Source: an uncultured Steroidobacter sp.
GTDB lineage: Bacteria; Pseudomonadota; Gammaproteobacteria; Steroidobacterales; Steroidobacteraceae
Length of the DNA: 31,859 bases
NCBI RefSeq assembly: GCF_937958065.1
Contig: NZ_CALFXI010000025.1
Location: forward strand, 1 to 31,859
Direction: 5' to 3'
The stretch's first letter is position 1, and each line of letters starts with the position of its first letter. The notes beneath the pieces were generated by a model. It was not told the origin of the DNA and made no database searches. It saw only the letters and a program-made list of their open reading frames with translations. The translations under genes were made by a program, and so were the position numbers. This document shows positions 1 through 7,905 of the stretch, one piece after another.

Positions 1-378
1 CAACGGCAGTTGCGGCCGCGCTTTAGCGCGGCCGCTCTGGCGACGTTGCAGCCGTCATCTCGGGGCGGTGGCTGTCGGGGGTCTCGGGAAGTTCGCAACC
101 ACAGTGACTCGACCACCGCCGCCATTCGAGCAAACCGTTGCACGTTGGCAGTACCTCCGCCGCGGCGCGTTGCAGCTCGCAGCGCGTTAGCGCGTCAAGG
201 GCGAGCGACACCAACCGTCACGCAACCACTGACCAAATCGTGCGGCAGCCATCAACGCAAAGCCCGCGACAGTGAAGACGCTCGCGAGTTTCCCGAGACC
301 CCCGACAGCCGCCGCCGAACCACCGACGCAATTATCCCGAGCCCCCACCCAAAGCCCGCCACGAGCCACCGCGCTCTT
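1..378. repeat. Intergenic repeat, copy A
   Basis: This is the first of two long direct-repeat copies; the second starts 452 bp later at 453. The register is constant at 452 for at least 300 bp, then drifts by 50 bp because copy B has an internal insertion. It opens with a perfect 11-bp hairpin (12-22 with 25-35, arm GCGGCCGCGCT, 2-nt loop). It also carries a long-range inverted repeat, 64-90 against 290-316, matching 26 of 27. The copy starts at the window edge, so more copies may lie to the left. Open frames in it are artefacts of repeated GC-rich sequence: they have no ribosome-binding sites and no recognisable domains. It lies downstream of the acyl-CoA dehydrogenase gene. Confidence 0.85.
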
Positions 379-452
379 ATTGGGCTGCGGTTTCGCACGT
401 GAATCTTCGACCAACGAAACCCTCAGTTTGAAATTGAGCTTGCTCGTTGGCC
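379..452. other. Spacer between repeat copies with hairpin
   Basis: This unique spacer separates the two repeat copies. It contains an inverted repeat, CCAACGA (411-417) with TCGTTGG (444-450). The near-palindrome CTCAGTTTGAAATTGAG (422-438) sits inside it. No gene is visible. The hairpin has no U-tract and its role is unknown. Confidence 0.6.
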
Positions 453-879
453 CAACGGCAGTTGCGGCCGCGCTAAAGCGCGGCCGCTCCGGCGAACTCA
501 CCTCAGTCATCTCGGGGCGGTGGCTGTCGGGGGTCTCGGGAAGTTCGCAACCACAGTGACTCGACCACCGCCGCCATTCGAGCAAACCGTTGCACGTTGG
601 CAGTACCTCCGCCGCGGCGCGTTGCAGCTCGCAGCGCGTTAGCGCGTCAAGGGCGAGCGACACCAACCGTCACGCGACCACTGCCCAAATCATGCGGCAG
701 CCATCAACGCAAAGCCCGCCAACAGTGAAGACGCTCGCGAGTTTCCCGAGACCCCCGACAGCCACCGCCAAACCAACGACGCTCTTACGACGACGCGCCC
801 GCTGCCCAAATGATGCGGCAGCCACGACGCAATTATCCGAGCCCCCACCCAAGACCCACCATGAGCCACTGACACTCTT
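453..879. repeat. Intergenic repeat, copy B
   Basis: This second copy of the left-edge repeat begins with the same 11-bp hairpin (464-474 with 477-487; the central two bases differ from copy A). Its internal inverted arms are perfect: 516-542 is the exact reverse complement of 743-769, 27 of 27. Near 775-824 it has about 50 bp more than copy A. The extra stretch resembles the copy's own segment at 673-711 (shared words GCCCAAAT and ATGCGGCAGCC), so a local duplication is likely. No gene is supported between here and 919. Confidence 0.85.
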
Positions 880-918
880 TCAGCCGAGGCCAAGCACCGG
901 CGCCTTTCAACCAACGCG

Positions 919-2181
919 TCAGCTCCCCCGCGTAACAGGCATCCCCACCTCACCGCCCTTCCCACCCACATGCCGGGCCAGCTCGAGTTTGGCGATTGCG
1001 TTCCGGTGGACTTCATCCGGTCCATCCGCCAAGCGCAGCGTTCGTTGGCTTGCCCACAACTTCGCCAGGGGAAAGTCGTTCGATACGCCGCCCGCGCCGT
1101 GTGCCTGGATGGCCCAGTCCAACACTTGCAAAGTCATGTTCGGCACGACCACTTTGATCAGCGCGATCTCCTGCTTCGCGACTTTGTTCCCTACCGTGTC
1201 CATCATGTACGCCGCCCTGAGTACCAGCAGACGCGCCTGATCGATCATGCAACGGGCGTCGGCGATGCGCTCGTGCCACACCGACTGCGCCGCCACCGGC
1301 TTTCCAAACGCCACGCGCGAGCTCAAGCGCTTGCACATCAGTTCCAGCGCCCGCTCCGCCACGCCGATGGACCGCATGCAGTGATGGATGCGGCCCGGCC
1401 CGAGGCGGCCCTGTGCGATTTCGAAGCCGCGCCCCTCGCCCAGCAGAATGTTCGACACCGGCACGCGCACGTCCTGGAGATCCACTTCCGCATGACCATG
1501 GGGCGCATCGTCGTAACCGAACACCGGCAGATGACGCAGCACCTTCACGCCCTTCGCATCCGAGGGCACGAGGATCATCGACTGCTGCTGATGTTTGCTC
1601 GCGTCGGGATTGGTCTTGCCCATCACGATATAGAGCTTGCAGCGCGGATCGTTCGCGCCGCTCGACCACCACTTGCGGCCGTTGATCACATACTCATCGC
1701 CTTCGCGCCGGATACTGCAGTCGATATTGGTCGCATCGGACGACGCCACCGCCGGCTCGGTCATGAGGAAGGCGGAACGGATCTCGCCCGCCAGCAACGG
1801 TTCCAGCCACTGATCCTTGTGCGCCTCCGTGCCGTAGCGCTCGATCGTCTCCATGTTTCCCGTATCCGGCGCGGAGCAATTGAACACTTCCGGCGCCCAG
1901 GGCACGCGACCCATGATTTCGCACAGCGGAGCGTATTCCAGATTCGACAGCCCTTCCGGCGCGCGGGGCGAATGCGGCAGGAACAGATTCCACAGCCCGG
2001 CGGCCCGCGCCTTGCCCTTCAGTTCCTCGATGATCCGGGTCGGAATGAAGGCGTCGCCATTGCGGCGGTTCTGCGCCACCTCGTGCTCGTAGACCTTTTC
2101 GTTCGGATAGATGTGCTCGTCGAAGAACTTCAGCAGGCGCGCCTGCAGTTCGCGCACGCGTGGGCTGTATTCGAAATCCAT
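919..2181 (-). CDS. Acyl-CoA dehydrogenase family protein
   Basis: A 420-residue FAD-dependent acyl-CoA dehydrogenase expected to introduce a 2,3-double bond into an acyl-CoA and pass electrons to ETF. Seen: an alpha-helical N-terminal region (1-125), the family signature TEPAVASSDATNI at 141-153, a beta domain, and a C-terminal helical domain with QAHGAGG at 359-365 and LADGPDEVH at 384-392. That last motif is typical of the ACAD10/ACAD11-like branch, where it replaces the usual YEGT segment, so the catalytic carboxylate probably lies there. The start at 2181 was chosen because GGAGGA lies 8 nt upstream; a longer in-frame extension has no such signal. It is divergent from the LysR gene, which may control it. 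The substrate cannot be told. Confidence 0.9.
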   Translation of the reverse strand: MDFEYSPRVRELQARLLKFFDEHIYPNEKVYEHEVAQNRRNGDAFIPTRIIEELKGKARAAGLWNLFLPHSPRAPEGLSNLEYAPLCEIMGRVPWAPEVFNCSAPDTGNMETIERYGTEAHKDQWLEPLLAGEIRSAFLMTEPAVASSDATNIDCSIRREGDEYVINGRKWWSSGANDPRCKLYIVMGKTNPDASKHQQQSMILVPSDAKGVKVLRHLPVFGYDDAPHGHAEVDLQDVRVPVSNILLGEGRGFEIAQGRLGPGRIHHCMRSIGVAERALELMCKRLSSRVAFGKPVAAQSVWHERIADARCMIDQARLLVLRAAYMMDTVGNKVAKQEIALIKVVVPNMTLQVLDWAIQAHGAGGVSNDFPLAKLWASQRTLRLADGPDEVHRNAIAKLELARHVGGKGGEVGMPVTRGS

Positions 2182-2246
2182 GCTCGCTTCCTCCGAGAGT
2201 TCAACCGATGCTGCTAACTTGCCGTCTCGCCCGGGTCGGGCGCCAA

Positions 2247-2262
2247 TGCATTGTGTGAATGC
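2247..2262. promoter_or_regulatory. Candidate LysR-type operator
   Basis: The 144-bp gap between the divergent acyl-CoA dehydrogenase and LysR genes contains the inverted repeat GCATT-GTGTG-AATGC (2248-2262). T2247 and A2259 give the T-N11-A spacing usual for LysR-type boxes. Position and symmetry fit an autoregulatory operator. Binding is inferred. Confidence 0.4.
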
Positions 2263-2325
2263 GGCCAAATCAGCCATATGCATGGAGTGTCCCATGCCGG
2301 ACAATGGCCGGACGAGGGAGGCCCC

Positions 2326-3237
2326 ATGCAGCTGTCCAGGATCGATCTCAACCTGTTTACAGTGTTCGACGCGATCTACCGCGAGGGTGGCATCACGGCC
2401 GCCAGCCGGCGTCTGCACTTGTCCCAACCCGCGGTCAGCCATGCGCTAGGGCGGCTGCGCGAGCTGCTGAACGATCCGCTGTTCGAACGGCGGGGGCACG
2501 AGATGATTCCGACCCCGCTGGCGCGCTCGCTGGCCGACAGCATCGCCAGCTCGCTCGGCAATCTGGAGCAAATGCTCCAGCGGGTCGGGCACTTCGAGCC
2601 CGGTACCGCGCAGCGCTGCTTCACCATTGCCGCTCGCGAATCGCACGAGCTGACGTTTCTGCCCGCGCTCATGAGGCGCATCGGCACACAAGCGGCGCAT
2701 ATCGGTATCGCCTCCGTGCGCATCGATCGGCGCGATCTGGAAGAAGATCTGCAAAGCGGCGAGATCGATGTGGCGATCGACGTGGCTTTGCCACTGTCGA
2801 ACGAGGTGCGGCGCGAACGCATCGGCGCCGAGCCGCTGGTCGTGCTCGCCCGCGCCGATCATCCGGTGGTGCAAGGCAAATTGGATCTGGAGACTTATAC
2901 GTCCCTGTCGCACATTCTCATCACGGGACGTCGCCGCGGTGGCGGATACGAAGACGGCGCGTTGGCGCGCTTGGGACTGTCACGGCATATCAAGATGCGC
3001 TGTCAGCATCATGCGGCCGCGAGCCAGGTGGTCGCCGCATCGGAGCTGCTGGCTACGATGACTCGCAGCCAGGCAGCGATCGTGAGCCGGGGGAGCAGCA
3101 ATCAGCTGCTGCCCTTTCCCATCGAGGTGCCGCCGTTGGAGTCCTTTCTGTACTGGCACTCCAACGTCGACGAAGACCCGGCCTCGCAATGGTTCCGGGC
3201 GCAGGTGCAGGCCTGCCTCGCTGAACGATCAGGCTAG
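2326..3237 (+). CDS. LysR family transcriptional regulator
   Basis: A 303-residue LysR-type regulator. The N-terminal winged helix-turn-helix is clear (about 5-62): DLNLFTVFDAIY, then AASRRLHLSQPAVSHALGRL and PLFERRG, the standard layout. The rest (about 90-300) has the length and pattern of the two-lobed effector-binding domain, with EIDVAIDVA in the first lobe. The start at 2326 (MQLSRIDLNL) has GGGAGG just upstream; an in-frame extension to 2251 would add residues unlike the family. It is divergent from the acyl-CoA dehydrogenase gene, the usual arrangement for a LysR regulator and its target. Its stop overlaps that of the convergent clpP-like gene by 9 bp. The effector is unknown. Confidence 0.92.
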   Translation: MQLSRIDLNLFTVFDAIYREGGITAASRRLHLSQPAVSHALGRLRELLNDPLFERRGHEMIPTPLARSLADSIASSLGNLEQMLQRVGHFEPGTAQRCFTIAARESHELTFLPALMRRIGTQAAHIGIASVRIDRRDLEEDLQSGEIDVAIDVALPLSNEVRRERIGAEPLVVLARADHPVVQGKLDLETYTSLSHILITGRRRGGGYEDGALARLGLSRHIKMRCQHHAAASQVVAASELLATMTRSQAAIVSRGSSNQLLPFPIEVPPLESFLYWHSNVDEDPASQWFRAQVQACLAERSG

Positions 3238-3834
3238 ATCTTTGTACGACTCGACCACGCGCGACACGATGCCGTAGTCGATCGCTTCGTTGGCGCTCAG
3301 CCAGAAGTCACGTTCCATGTCGACCACGACCTGCTCGTACGGCCGACCGGTCTGCTTGGCAATGGTGCGCGCGATGCGCTCACGCGTGCGCAGAATTTCT
3401 TTGGCCTGAATCGCGATGTCCGCCGCCGGACCACCCGCGCCGCCGCCGGGCTGATGGATCATGAAGCGCGTGTTCGGCAGACACACCCGGTTCTTCTTTT
3501 CGGCCGCCAGGAAGATGTGCGTGCCGGCGCTGGCCACCCAGCCGGTGCCGATGGTGATGACCGGCGCGTTGATGAAACGAATCATGTCGTGAATGGCGTC
3601 GCCGGATTCGACGTGGCCGCCGGGCGAAGAGATCAGCACGCGGATCGGTGCATCCGATTGCTGCGACAACGCGATCAGCCGTTCGCAGACGCTGCGCGCG
3701 GCCACGTGATTGATCTCGCCGAACACCAGCACGAAACGCGACTTGAACGACAGCTGCTCCGCCAATGTCTCGGGACGTTCGACTTTCTCGGGCTGCTTCT
3801 CTTCTCGCTCGGCGTTGAAAATGGGGGCGGACAT
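3229..3834 (-). CDS. ClpP-like serine protease subunit
   Basis: A 201-residue member of the ClpP peptidase family, which forms barrel-shaped oligomers degrading proteins fed by an ATPase partner. The catalytic triad is visible: Ser102 in WVASAGTH, His127 in TRFMIHQPG and Asp176 in MERDFWLS. SSPGG (69-73) forms the oxyanion-strand motif. The sequence departs from canonical ClpP: SAG instead of SMG around the serine, and a charged N-terminal extension rich in Glu and Lys. No clpX or tig gene is adjacent, so it is more likely a second, divergent ClpP than the housekeeping copy. The start at 3834 follows AAGGAG by 8 nt. It lies 45 bp downstream of gloA and is probably cotranscribed with it. Confidence 0.87.
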   Translation of the reverse strand: MSAPIFNAEREEKQPEKVERPETLAEQLSFKSRFVLVFGEINHVAARSVCERLIALSQQSDAPIRVLISSPGGHVESGDAIHDMIRFINAPVITIGTGWVASAGTHIFLAAEKKNRVCLPNTRFMIHQPGGGAGGPAADIAIQAKEILRTRERIARTIAKQTGRPYEQVVVDMERDFWLSANEAIDYGIVSRVVESYKDLA

Positions 3835-3879
3835 GGAACAGACTCCTTGGAGCATTAAGTCGTGTGCGGTCGGCGGATT

Positions 3880-4299
3880 CTACCACTCGCCCGTGTTGGC
3901 CATGGACTTCCAGGGCTCGCGCGGCTCGAGCGCGCCGTCCCGCTGCAGCAGCTCGACCGAGATATTGTCCGGCGAGCGCACGAACGCCATGCGTCCGTCG
4001 CGCGGCGGGCGGTTGATGGTCACGCCATGATCCATCAGGCGCTGGCAGGCCGCGTAGATGTCGTCGACTTCGTACGCCAGATGGCCGAATGCGCGCCCGA
4101 TTCCGTAGGTTTCCGGGTCCCAGTTGTAGGTCAGCTCGACCTGCGCGTGTTCATCGCCCGGGGCGGCCAGGAACACCAGAGTGAAGCGGCCCTTCTCGTT
4201 GTCGACGCGGCGGATCTCGCGCAGCCCCAGCGCCTCGCAATAAAAGTGCAAGGAAGCCGGCAGATCCGTGACGCGCACCATAGTGTGCAAATACCTCAT
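3880..4299 (-). CDS. gloA: Lactoylglutathione lyase (glyoxalase I)
   Basis: A 139-residue glyoxalase I that would isomerise the methylglyoxal-glutathione hemithioacetal to S-lactoylglutathione. The four metal ligands of the family fall at expected places: His5 (YLHTMVRV), Glu55 (QVELTYNW), His73 (GHLAYEV) and Glu116 (SVELLQR). TYNW and the YGIGRAFGHLA segment are typical of the bacterial nickel-type enzyme. The start at 4299 gives the usual N-terminus MRYLHTMVRV; the longer in-frame extension has no homology pattern. A GAGGG lies upstream. It is probably the first gene of a gloA-clpP transcript and is divergent from the outer-membrane protein gene at 4470. Confidence 0.93.
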   Translation of the reverse strand: MRYLHTMVRVTDLPASLHFYCEALGLREIRRVDNEKGRFTLVFLAAPGDEHAQVELTYNWDPETYGIGRAFGHLAYEVDDIYAACQRLMDHGVTINRPPRDGRMAFVRSPDNISVELLQRDGALEPREPWKSMANTGEW

Positions 4300-4336
4300 C
4301 GGCGATACCCTCGATGACAGAACACCAAGGTCGGTC

Positions 4337-4364
4337 ATGATAAACGCGCCCCGCGGGGCGGCAA
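4337..4364 (-). promoter_or_regulatory. Candidate gloA promoter with palindromic spacer
   Basis: On the minus strand TTGCCG (4364-4359) and TATCAT (4342-4337) are separated by 16 bp, giving a leader of about 30 nt to the gloA start. The spacer holds the perfect palindrome CGCCCCGCGGGGCG (4347-4360), which could be an operator. The -10 matches consensus at 5 of 6 and the -35 at 4 of 6. Confidence 0.4.
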
Positions 4365-4469
4365 GGAACTCCGGCAATCCGATTGCGTTGATTTCCTCAA
4401 GGCGACTGGCAAAAAACAGGACATATGGGTGGGGAAGCCCCAAGGCTTAGAGCAGTTCCACAGAGCTAC

Positions 4470-5732
4470 ATGCCGAGGCTGACTCTCCTGGCCCTAGCGC
4501 TGGCGGTGCTGTGGGCCGTGCTTCGAAGCACACCTGCGCTTGCGCAAACACCCGAGCCTCCTGCACAACCGCAGCCGCGGGATGAACCGGTTCAGCCGGT
4601 CGAGCCCGACGTTTCGGACGACGCGCCCGAACAGCCGGGCGACAAGCCCGAAGTCATCAGTCCGGAAGACGTGAATCAAGGTCCGTTGCGCGATCCGGTC
4701 CTGCAACAGGACGAATCCGATCCGCGCCCGCTGGAGCGCGAACCCAAATCCGATGCGGCGGCGGGCCCACCGCAGGACGAGCAGGACGAAGAGGGACCGA
4801 TGGAGATCTGCGCGCAGCCCGCTGCGGGAGAGCTCAGCGTCCTGCAGCGCGTGCGCCGGACGCTCACCGTCACAACGTGCGCATCCTCCGCCTGGCTCGA
4901 CGGCCTGTTCGGCGATCAGATCTACAGAGACGAATATCACGCCACCTACGGCACCATCACCACCGGCGCGCTGTGGAGCAAGTACGACGGCTTCGATCCA
5001 CGGTTGCGTTTCCGGGCGCGCCTGCAGCTGCCGCAATGGGACGAGCGCATTTCCGCATTCGCCGGCCGCGTCGGCGAGGAGAACTACATCAGCGACACCG
5101 AAGGCGACTTCGACGCACTGCCGACGCGTCAGTTCGGCACCCTCGAAGACGAAAGCGTGCTGGTGGGCCTGGGTTATTCCAGCCCCGAGCGCACCGGCAA
5201 CGACTTCGATGCCGGCGTGGGCGTGCGCATCGATCTGCCGCTCGATCCCTACGCGCGCGCCCGCTACGAAATCGTGCGCTCTTTCGCCGATCGATACGTG
5301 TTCAGCGTGCGCGAGACCGTGTTCTGGCAGAACACCGAAGGCTTCGGCACCACCACGCGCCTCAATCTGGATCGCGTGCTCTCGGATCGCTACCTGCTGC
5401 GCTGGAGCACCCTCGGCAAGTTCACCGAGGAAACCGTGGGCATCGAGTGGTTTTCCCAGCTCACTCTGTTTCAAAGCATCGGCCAGCGCACCGGGCTGGC
5501 GTACCAGGCGCAGGTCGAAGGCCAGACCGACAACGAGGTGCAGATGACGCGCACGGCGGCCCGCTTGATCATGCGCCGCCAGCTCACCCCCGACTGGCTC
5601 ATCCTGGAGCTGCGTGGCGGCGTCTCCTGGCCGCGCCGCAGAGTCGCCGAAGAGCGTGAGCCCAGTCCCGAAATCGGCGTCGCCATCGAAATGCAGTTCG
5701 GCCAGAAGCGCGACCGCCTGCGCCCGAACTGA
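4470..5732 (+). CDS. Putative outer-membrane beta-barrel protein
   Basis: A 420-residue exported protein that I do not recognise by family. Seen: a signal peptide (1-25, cleavage after TPALA), then a proline- and acid-rich linker (about 26-110, many Pro, Asp, Glu, Gln). From about 150 to the end there are alternating polar/hydrophobic stretches such as LRFRARLQLP, VLVGLGYSS, VRIDLPL and YVFSVRETVFW, the pattern of transmembrane beta strands. The C-terminus is IGVAIEMQFGQKR-like with late aromatic residues, compatible with an outer-membrane barrel. The start at 4470 was chosen because it gives a proper signal peptide; no strong ribosome-binding site precedes it. It is alone on its strand, 200 bp before the chemoreceptor gene. 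Function unknown. Confidence 0.8.
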   Translation: MPRLTLLALALAVLWAVLRSTPALAQTPEPPAQPQPRDEPVQPVEPDVSDDAPEQPGDKPEVISPEDVNQGPLRDPVLQQDESDPRPLEREPKSDAAAGPPQDEQDEEGPMEICAQPAAGELSVLQRVRRTLTVTTCASSAWLDGLFGDQIYRDEYHATYGTITTGALWSKYDGFDPRLRFRARLQLPQWDERISAFAGRVGEENYISDTEGDFDALPTRQFGTLEDESVLVGLGYSSPERTGNDFDAGVGVRIDLPLDPYARARYEIVRSFADRYVFSVRETVFWQNTEGFGTTTRLNLDRVLSDRYLLRWSTLGKFTEETVGIEWFSQLTLFQSIGQRTGLAYQAQVEGQTDNEVQMTRTAARLIMRRQLTPDWLILELRGGVSWPRRRVAEEREPSPEIGVAIEMQFGQKRDRLRPN

Positions 5733-5820
5733 ACGCCCGCGGCCGGCGCCGATACAGCAATAAACCTACAACGTGGGGCACTCGCGCGGGGACCTGACGG
5801 TGCGACCCGTCGTCCACGCC

Positions 5821-5835
5821 TCAGGTGATACCTGA
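5821..5835. promoter_or_regulatory. Inverted repeat upstream of chemoreceptor gene
   Basis: A perfect inverted repeat TCAGGT-GAT-ACCTGA lies 97 bp upstream of the chemoreceptor start, in the 199-bp gap after the outer-membrane protein gene. It is sized like a dimeric regulator site. There is no U-tract, so it is not a terminator. The regulator is unknown. Confidence 0.4.
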
Positions 5836-5931
5836 ATCTGCCAACCTTGCGTTCAGACGTGCCGCACTGCGCCGATGCGAGCCAGGGAACGCCACCGTTG
5901 CGTGGCAGGCATTCGTTTCGAGGAGTCCAGG

Positions 5932-7650
5932 ATGAGTATGTCGAACCTCAGCGTCAAAGCGCGTCTGACCATGACGCTGAGCTTGTTGGCGCTGGCCATG
6001 CTGTGCGTCGGTCTGCTGGGCTTGAACGCCCTGAAGCAGTCCAACGCCCGGATGGATGAAATGTACGGTAACCAGTTCCAGTCGGCGGCGCTGGTCAACA
6101 AGATGGCGGCGCTGCGCCGGGACAACATTCGCGCCCTGGACCTCGCGATCATGACGCAGGACGCGCAGGCGCTGTCGGAATACCGCATTACCCAGGAGCG
6201 GAACACCAGGATCATCGACGAGGCCTGGGCGAAGTACCTGTCCTTGCCCCAGAGCCAGGAGGAAGCCGAGCTGGCCGCTGACTTGCAGCAGAAAACCGAC
6301 CAGTTCCGTGCGGCTCGCGACACGGTCGTGGCCAGGATCGAAGCCGGCGCGATCGATGAAGCGCGCCGCTTGCGCATCCAGGATCTGCGCCCGGCCATCC
6401 TCGGCCTGATCGAGACCAGCGACAGGCTGGCCGAGCTGCAGGACCGACTGGCCGCCGAAGCCAACCAGGCCAACGACGCCGTCTACCGCCGGGCCACGTT
6501 GATCGCCTGGGCCTCGATGCTGATCGCCGGCGCGATCGCCGCCGTACTCGGCACGATGCTGATCCGCTCGATGATGAAGTCGTTGAACACGGCCGTGAGC
6601 ACCGCCGAGCGCATCGCCATGGGCAAGCTGGGCAATCAGATCGAAATCACGACCGAAGACGAGTTCGGTCGACTGTTGCGCGCCATGCAGGAGATGGACA
6701 ACAAGTTGAGCGACATCGTCGGCGCGGTGCGCCTCGGCGCCGACTCGGTCGGCTCGGCCGCGCGTCAGATCTCCAGCGGCAACGATGATCTGAGTCAGCG
6801 CACGCAGGAACAGGCGTCGGCGCTCGAAGAGACCGCCTCCTCCATGGAGGAGATGACCACGACCGTGAAACAGAACGCTGATAACGCGCGCCAGGCGAGT
6901 CAGCTTGCCACCGGCGCTCGCGATCAAGCCGATCGCGGCGGCGCCATCGTCGGCCGCGCGGTCGACGCGATGGGCGAGATCAGCGAGTCCAGCAAACGGA
7001 TCGCCGACATCATCGATGTGATCGAGGAGATCGCGTTCCAGACCAACCTGCTGGCGTTGAACGCGGCGGTGGAAGCCGCGCGTGCCGGCGAACAGGGTCG
7101 TGGCTTCGCGGTGGTCGCGAGCGAAGTGCGCAACCTCGCGCAGCGAAGCGCGACGGCGGCCAAAGAGATCAAAGATCTGATCAACGACTCGGTCGCCAAG
7201 GTCAAGGCCGGCACCGAGCTGGTGGATGAATCGGGCAAGTCGCTGCAGGAGATCGTGGCGAGCGTCAAGCGTGTCGCCGACATCGTTGCCGAGATTTCCG
7301 CGGCCAGCGAAGAGCAGGCCAGTGGCATCGATCAGGTGAATACCGCGATCACGCAGATGGACACGACCACTCAACAGAACGCGGCCCTGGTCGAAGAGGC
7401 CGCGGCGGCCAGCAAGACGATGGAGCAGCAGGCGGAGTTGCTGGTGCAGAAGGTGTCGTTCTTCTCGACGACCCAGCGCCGTCATGTCGAGGCGCCCGCC
7501 TCGCTCAACGCGAATGTTTCTTCCGCTCCGCGCGCCAGCGTGCGTCAAATGCCGGCTCGCAAGGAATCGAAGCCGGTCAGCCGTCCCATTGCACGCCCGG
7601 CGCCGATGGCGAAGGCGAGCGGCGACGATTCGAGCTGGCAGGAGTTCTAG
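5932..7650 (+). CDS. Methyl-accepting chemotaxis protein
   Basis: A 572-residue transmembrane chemoreceptor that would signal through CheW/CheA to the flagellar motor. Order: a short cytoplasmic N-terminus, TM1 (about 12-32), a helical periplasmic region with the four-helix-bundle character of 4HB_MCP (33-187), TM2 (188-211), HAMP (about 212-265), then a long coiled-coil signalling domain. The conserved hairpin tip is at 365-406 (EEIAFQTNLLALNAAVEAAR core followed by GRGFAVVASEVRNLAQRS). The flexible tail ends in SWQEF, resembling the NWETF pentapeptide that tethers CheR/CheB, so it is probably a self-sufficient adaptation receptor. AGGAG lies 6 nt upstream of 5932; a second ATG at 5938 is possible. 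The ligand cannot be inferred and no che genes are adjacent. Confidence 0.96.
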   Translation: MSMSNLSVKARLTMTLSLLALAMLCVGLLGLNALKQSNARMDEMYGNQFQSAALVNKMAALRRDNIRALDLAIMTQDAQALSEYRITQERNTRIIDEAWAKYLSLPQSQEEAELAADLQQKTDQFRAARDTVVARIEAGAIDEARRLRIQDLRPAILGLIETSDRLAELQDRLAAEANQANDAVYRRATLIAWASMLIAGAIAAVLGTMLIRSMMKSLNTAVSTAERIAMGKLGNQIEITTEDEFGRLLRAMQEMDNKLSDIVGAVRLGADSVGSAARQISSGNDDLSQRTQEQASALEETASSMEEMTTTVKQNADNARQASQLATGARDQADRGGAIVGRAVDAMGEISESSKRIADIIDVIEEIAFQTNLLALNAAVEAARAGEQGRGFAVVASEVRNLAQRSATAAKEIKDLINDSVAKVKAGTELVDESGKSLQEIVASVKRVADIVAEISAASEEQASGIDQVNTAITQMDTTTQQNAALVEEAAAASKTMEQQAELLVQKVSFFSTTQRRHVEAPASLNANVSSAPRASVRQMPARKESKPVSRPIARPAPMAKASGDDSSWQEF

Positions 7651-7707
7651 AAAAAACGGACGCCGCGGAGTCAAAGCTCACCGTCACGAGCTTTGTGGTC
7701 CGCGGCG
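7651..7707 (-). terminator. Intrinsic terminator for gnd transcript
   Basis: On the minus strand a two-part stem is followed by a run of six T. The outer arms are CGCCGCGGA (7661-7669) and TCCGCGGCG (7699-7707). The inner arms are CAAAGCTC (7672-7679) and GAGCTTTG (7688-7695). The U-tract corresponds to A7651-A7656. It ends transcription arriving from gnd, right at the chemoreceptor stop codon. In the plus direction the hairpin lacks a U-tract. Confidence 0.85.
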
Positions 7708-7823
7708 CGCCGACACCCAGCAGATCCGTTGCCGGCGGTGTTCTCCTTGACTCTGATCGAAGCGGGCGAGACCGTTTCGACCGTCACTGGGAGGGTGACG
7801 GGGATAACCTCTCGCATCGGCGC

Positions 7824-7859
7824 GCGATATTCAACTCATATCGCTTCCGGTATTTTTTT
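7824..7859 (+). terminator. Weak candidate terminator for chemoreceptor gene
   Basis: A perfect 7-bp stem, GCGATAT (7824-7830) with ATATCGC (7838-7844), is followed 8 nt later by seven T (7853-7859). The spacing between stem and T run is longer than usual, so this may be inefficient. The rest of the 7651-7905 gap holds the hairpin CGTCAC/GTGACG (7782-7800) and no gene. Confidence 0.35.
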
Positions 7860-7905
7860 CGATGACTGACAGGAAACCAGCCGGCCGTCGCACCCCGTAA
7901 CGACG

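Noticed and set aside
10..1240. Several open frames on both strands in the left-edge repeats
   Set aside because: They are repeated translations of the same GC-rich DNA, without ribosome-binding sites or recognisable domains, and one runs antisense into the acyl-CoA dehydrogenase gene.
970..2217. Plus-strand open frame of 415 codons
   Set aside because: It is antisense to the well-supported acyl-CoA dehydrogenase gene, and its composition (rich in His, Arg, Gln) is typical of a shadow frame.
5748..5755. GCCGATAC, like a sigma-28 -10 element before the chemoreceptor gene
   Set aside because: The sequence 11 bp upstream does not resemble the TAAAGTTT -35 element, and the distance to the start is about 180 bp.
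5821..7674. Minus-strand open frame of 617 codons
   Set aside because: It is antisense to the chemoreceptor gene and its product resembles nothing known; it is a by-product of high GC.
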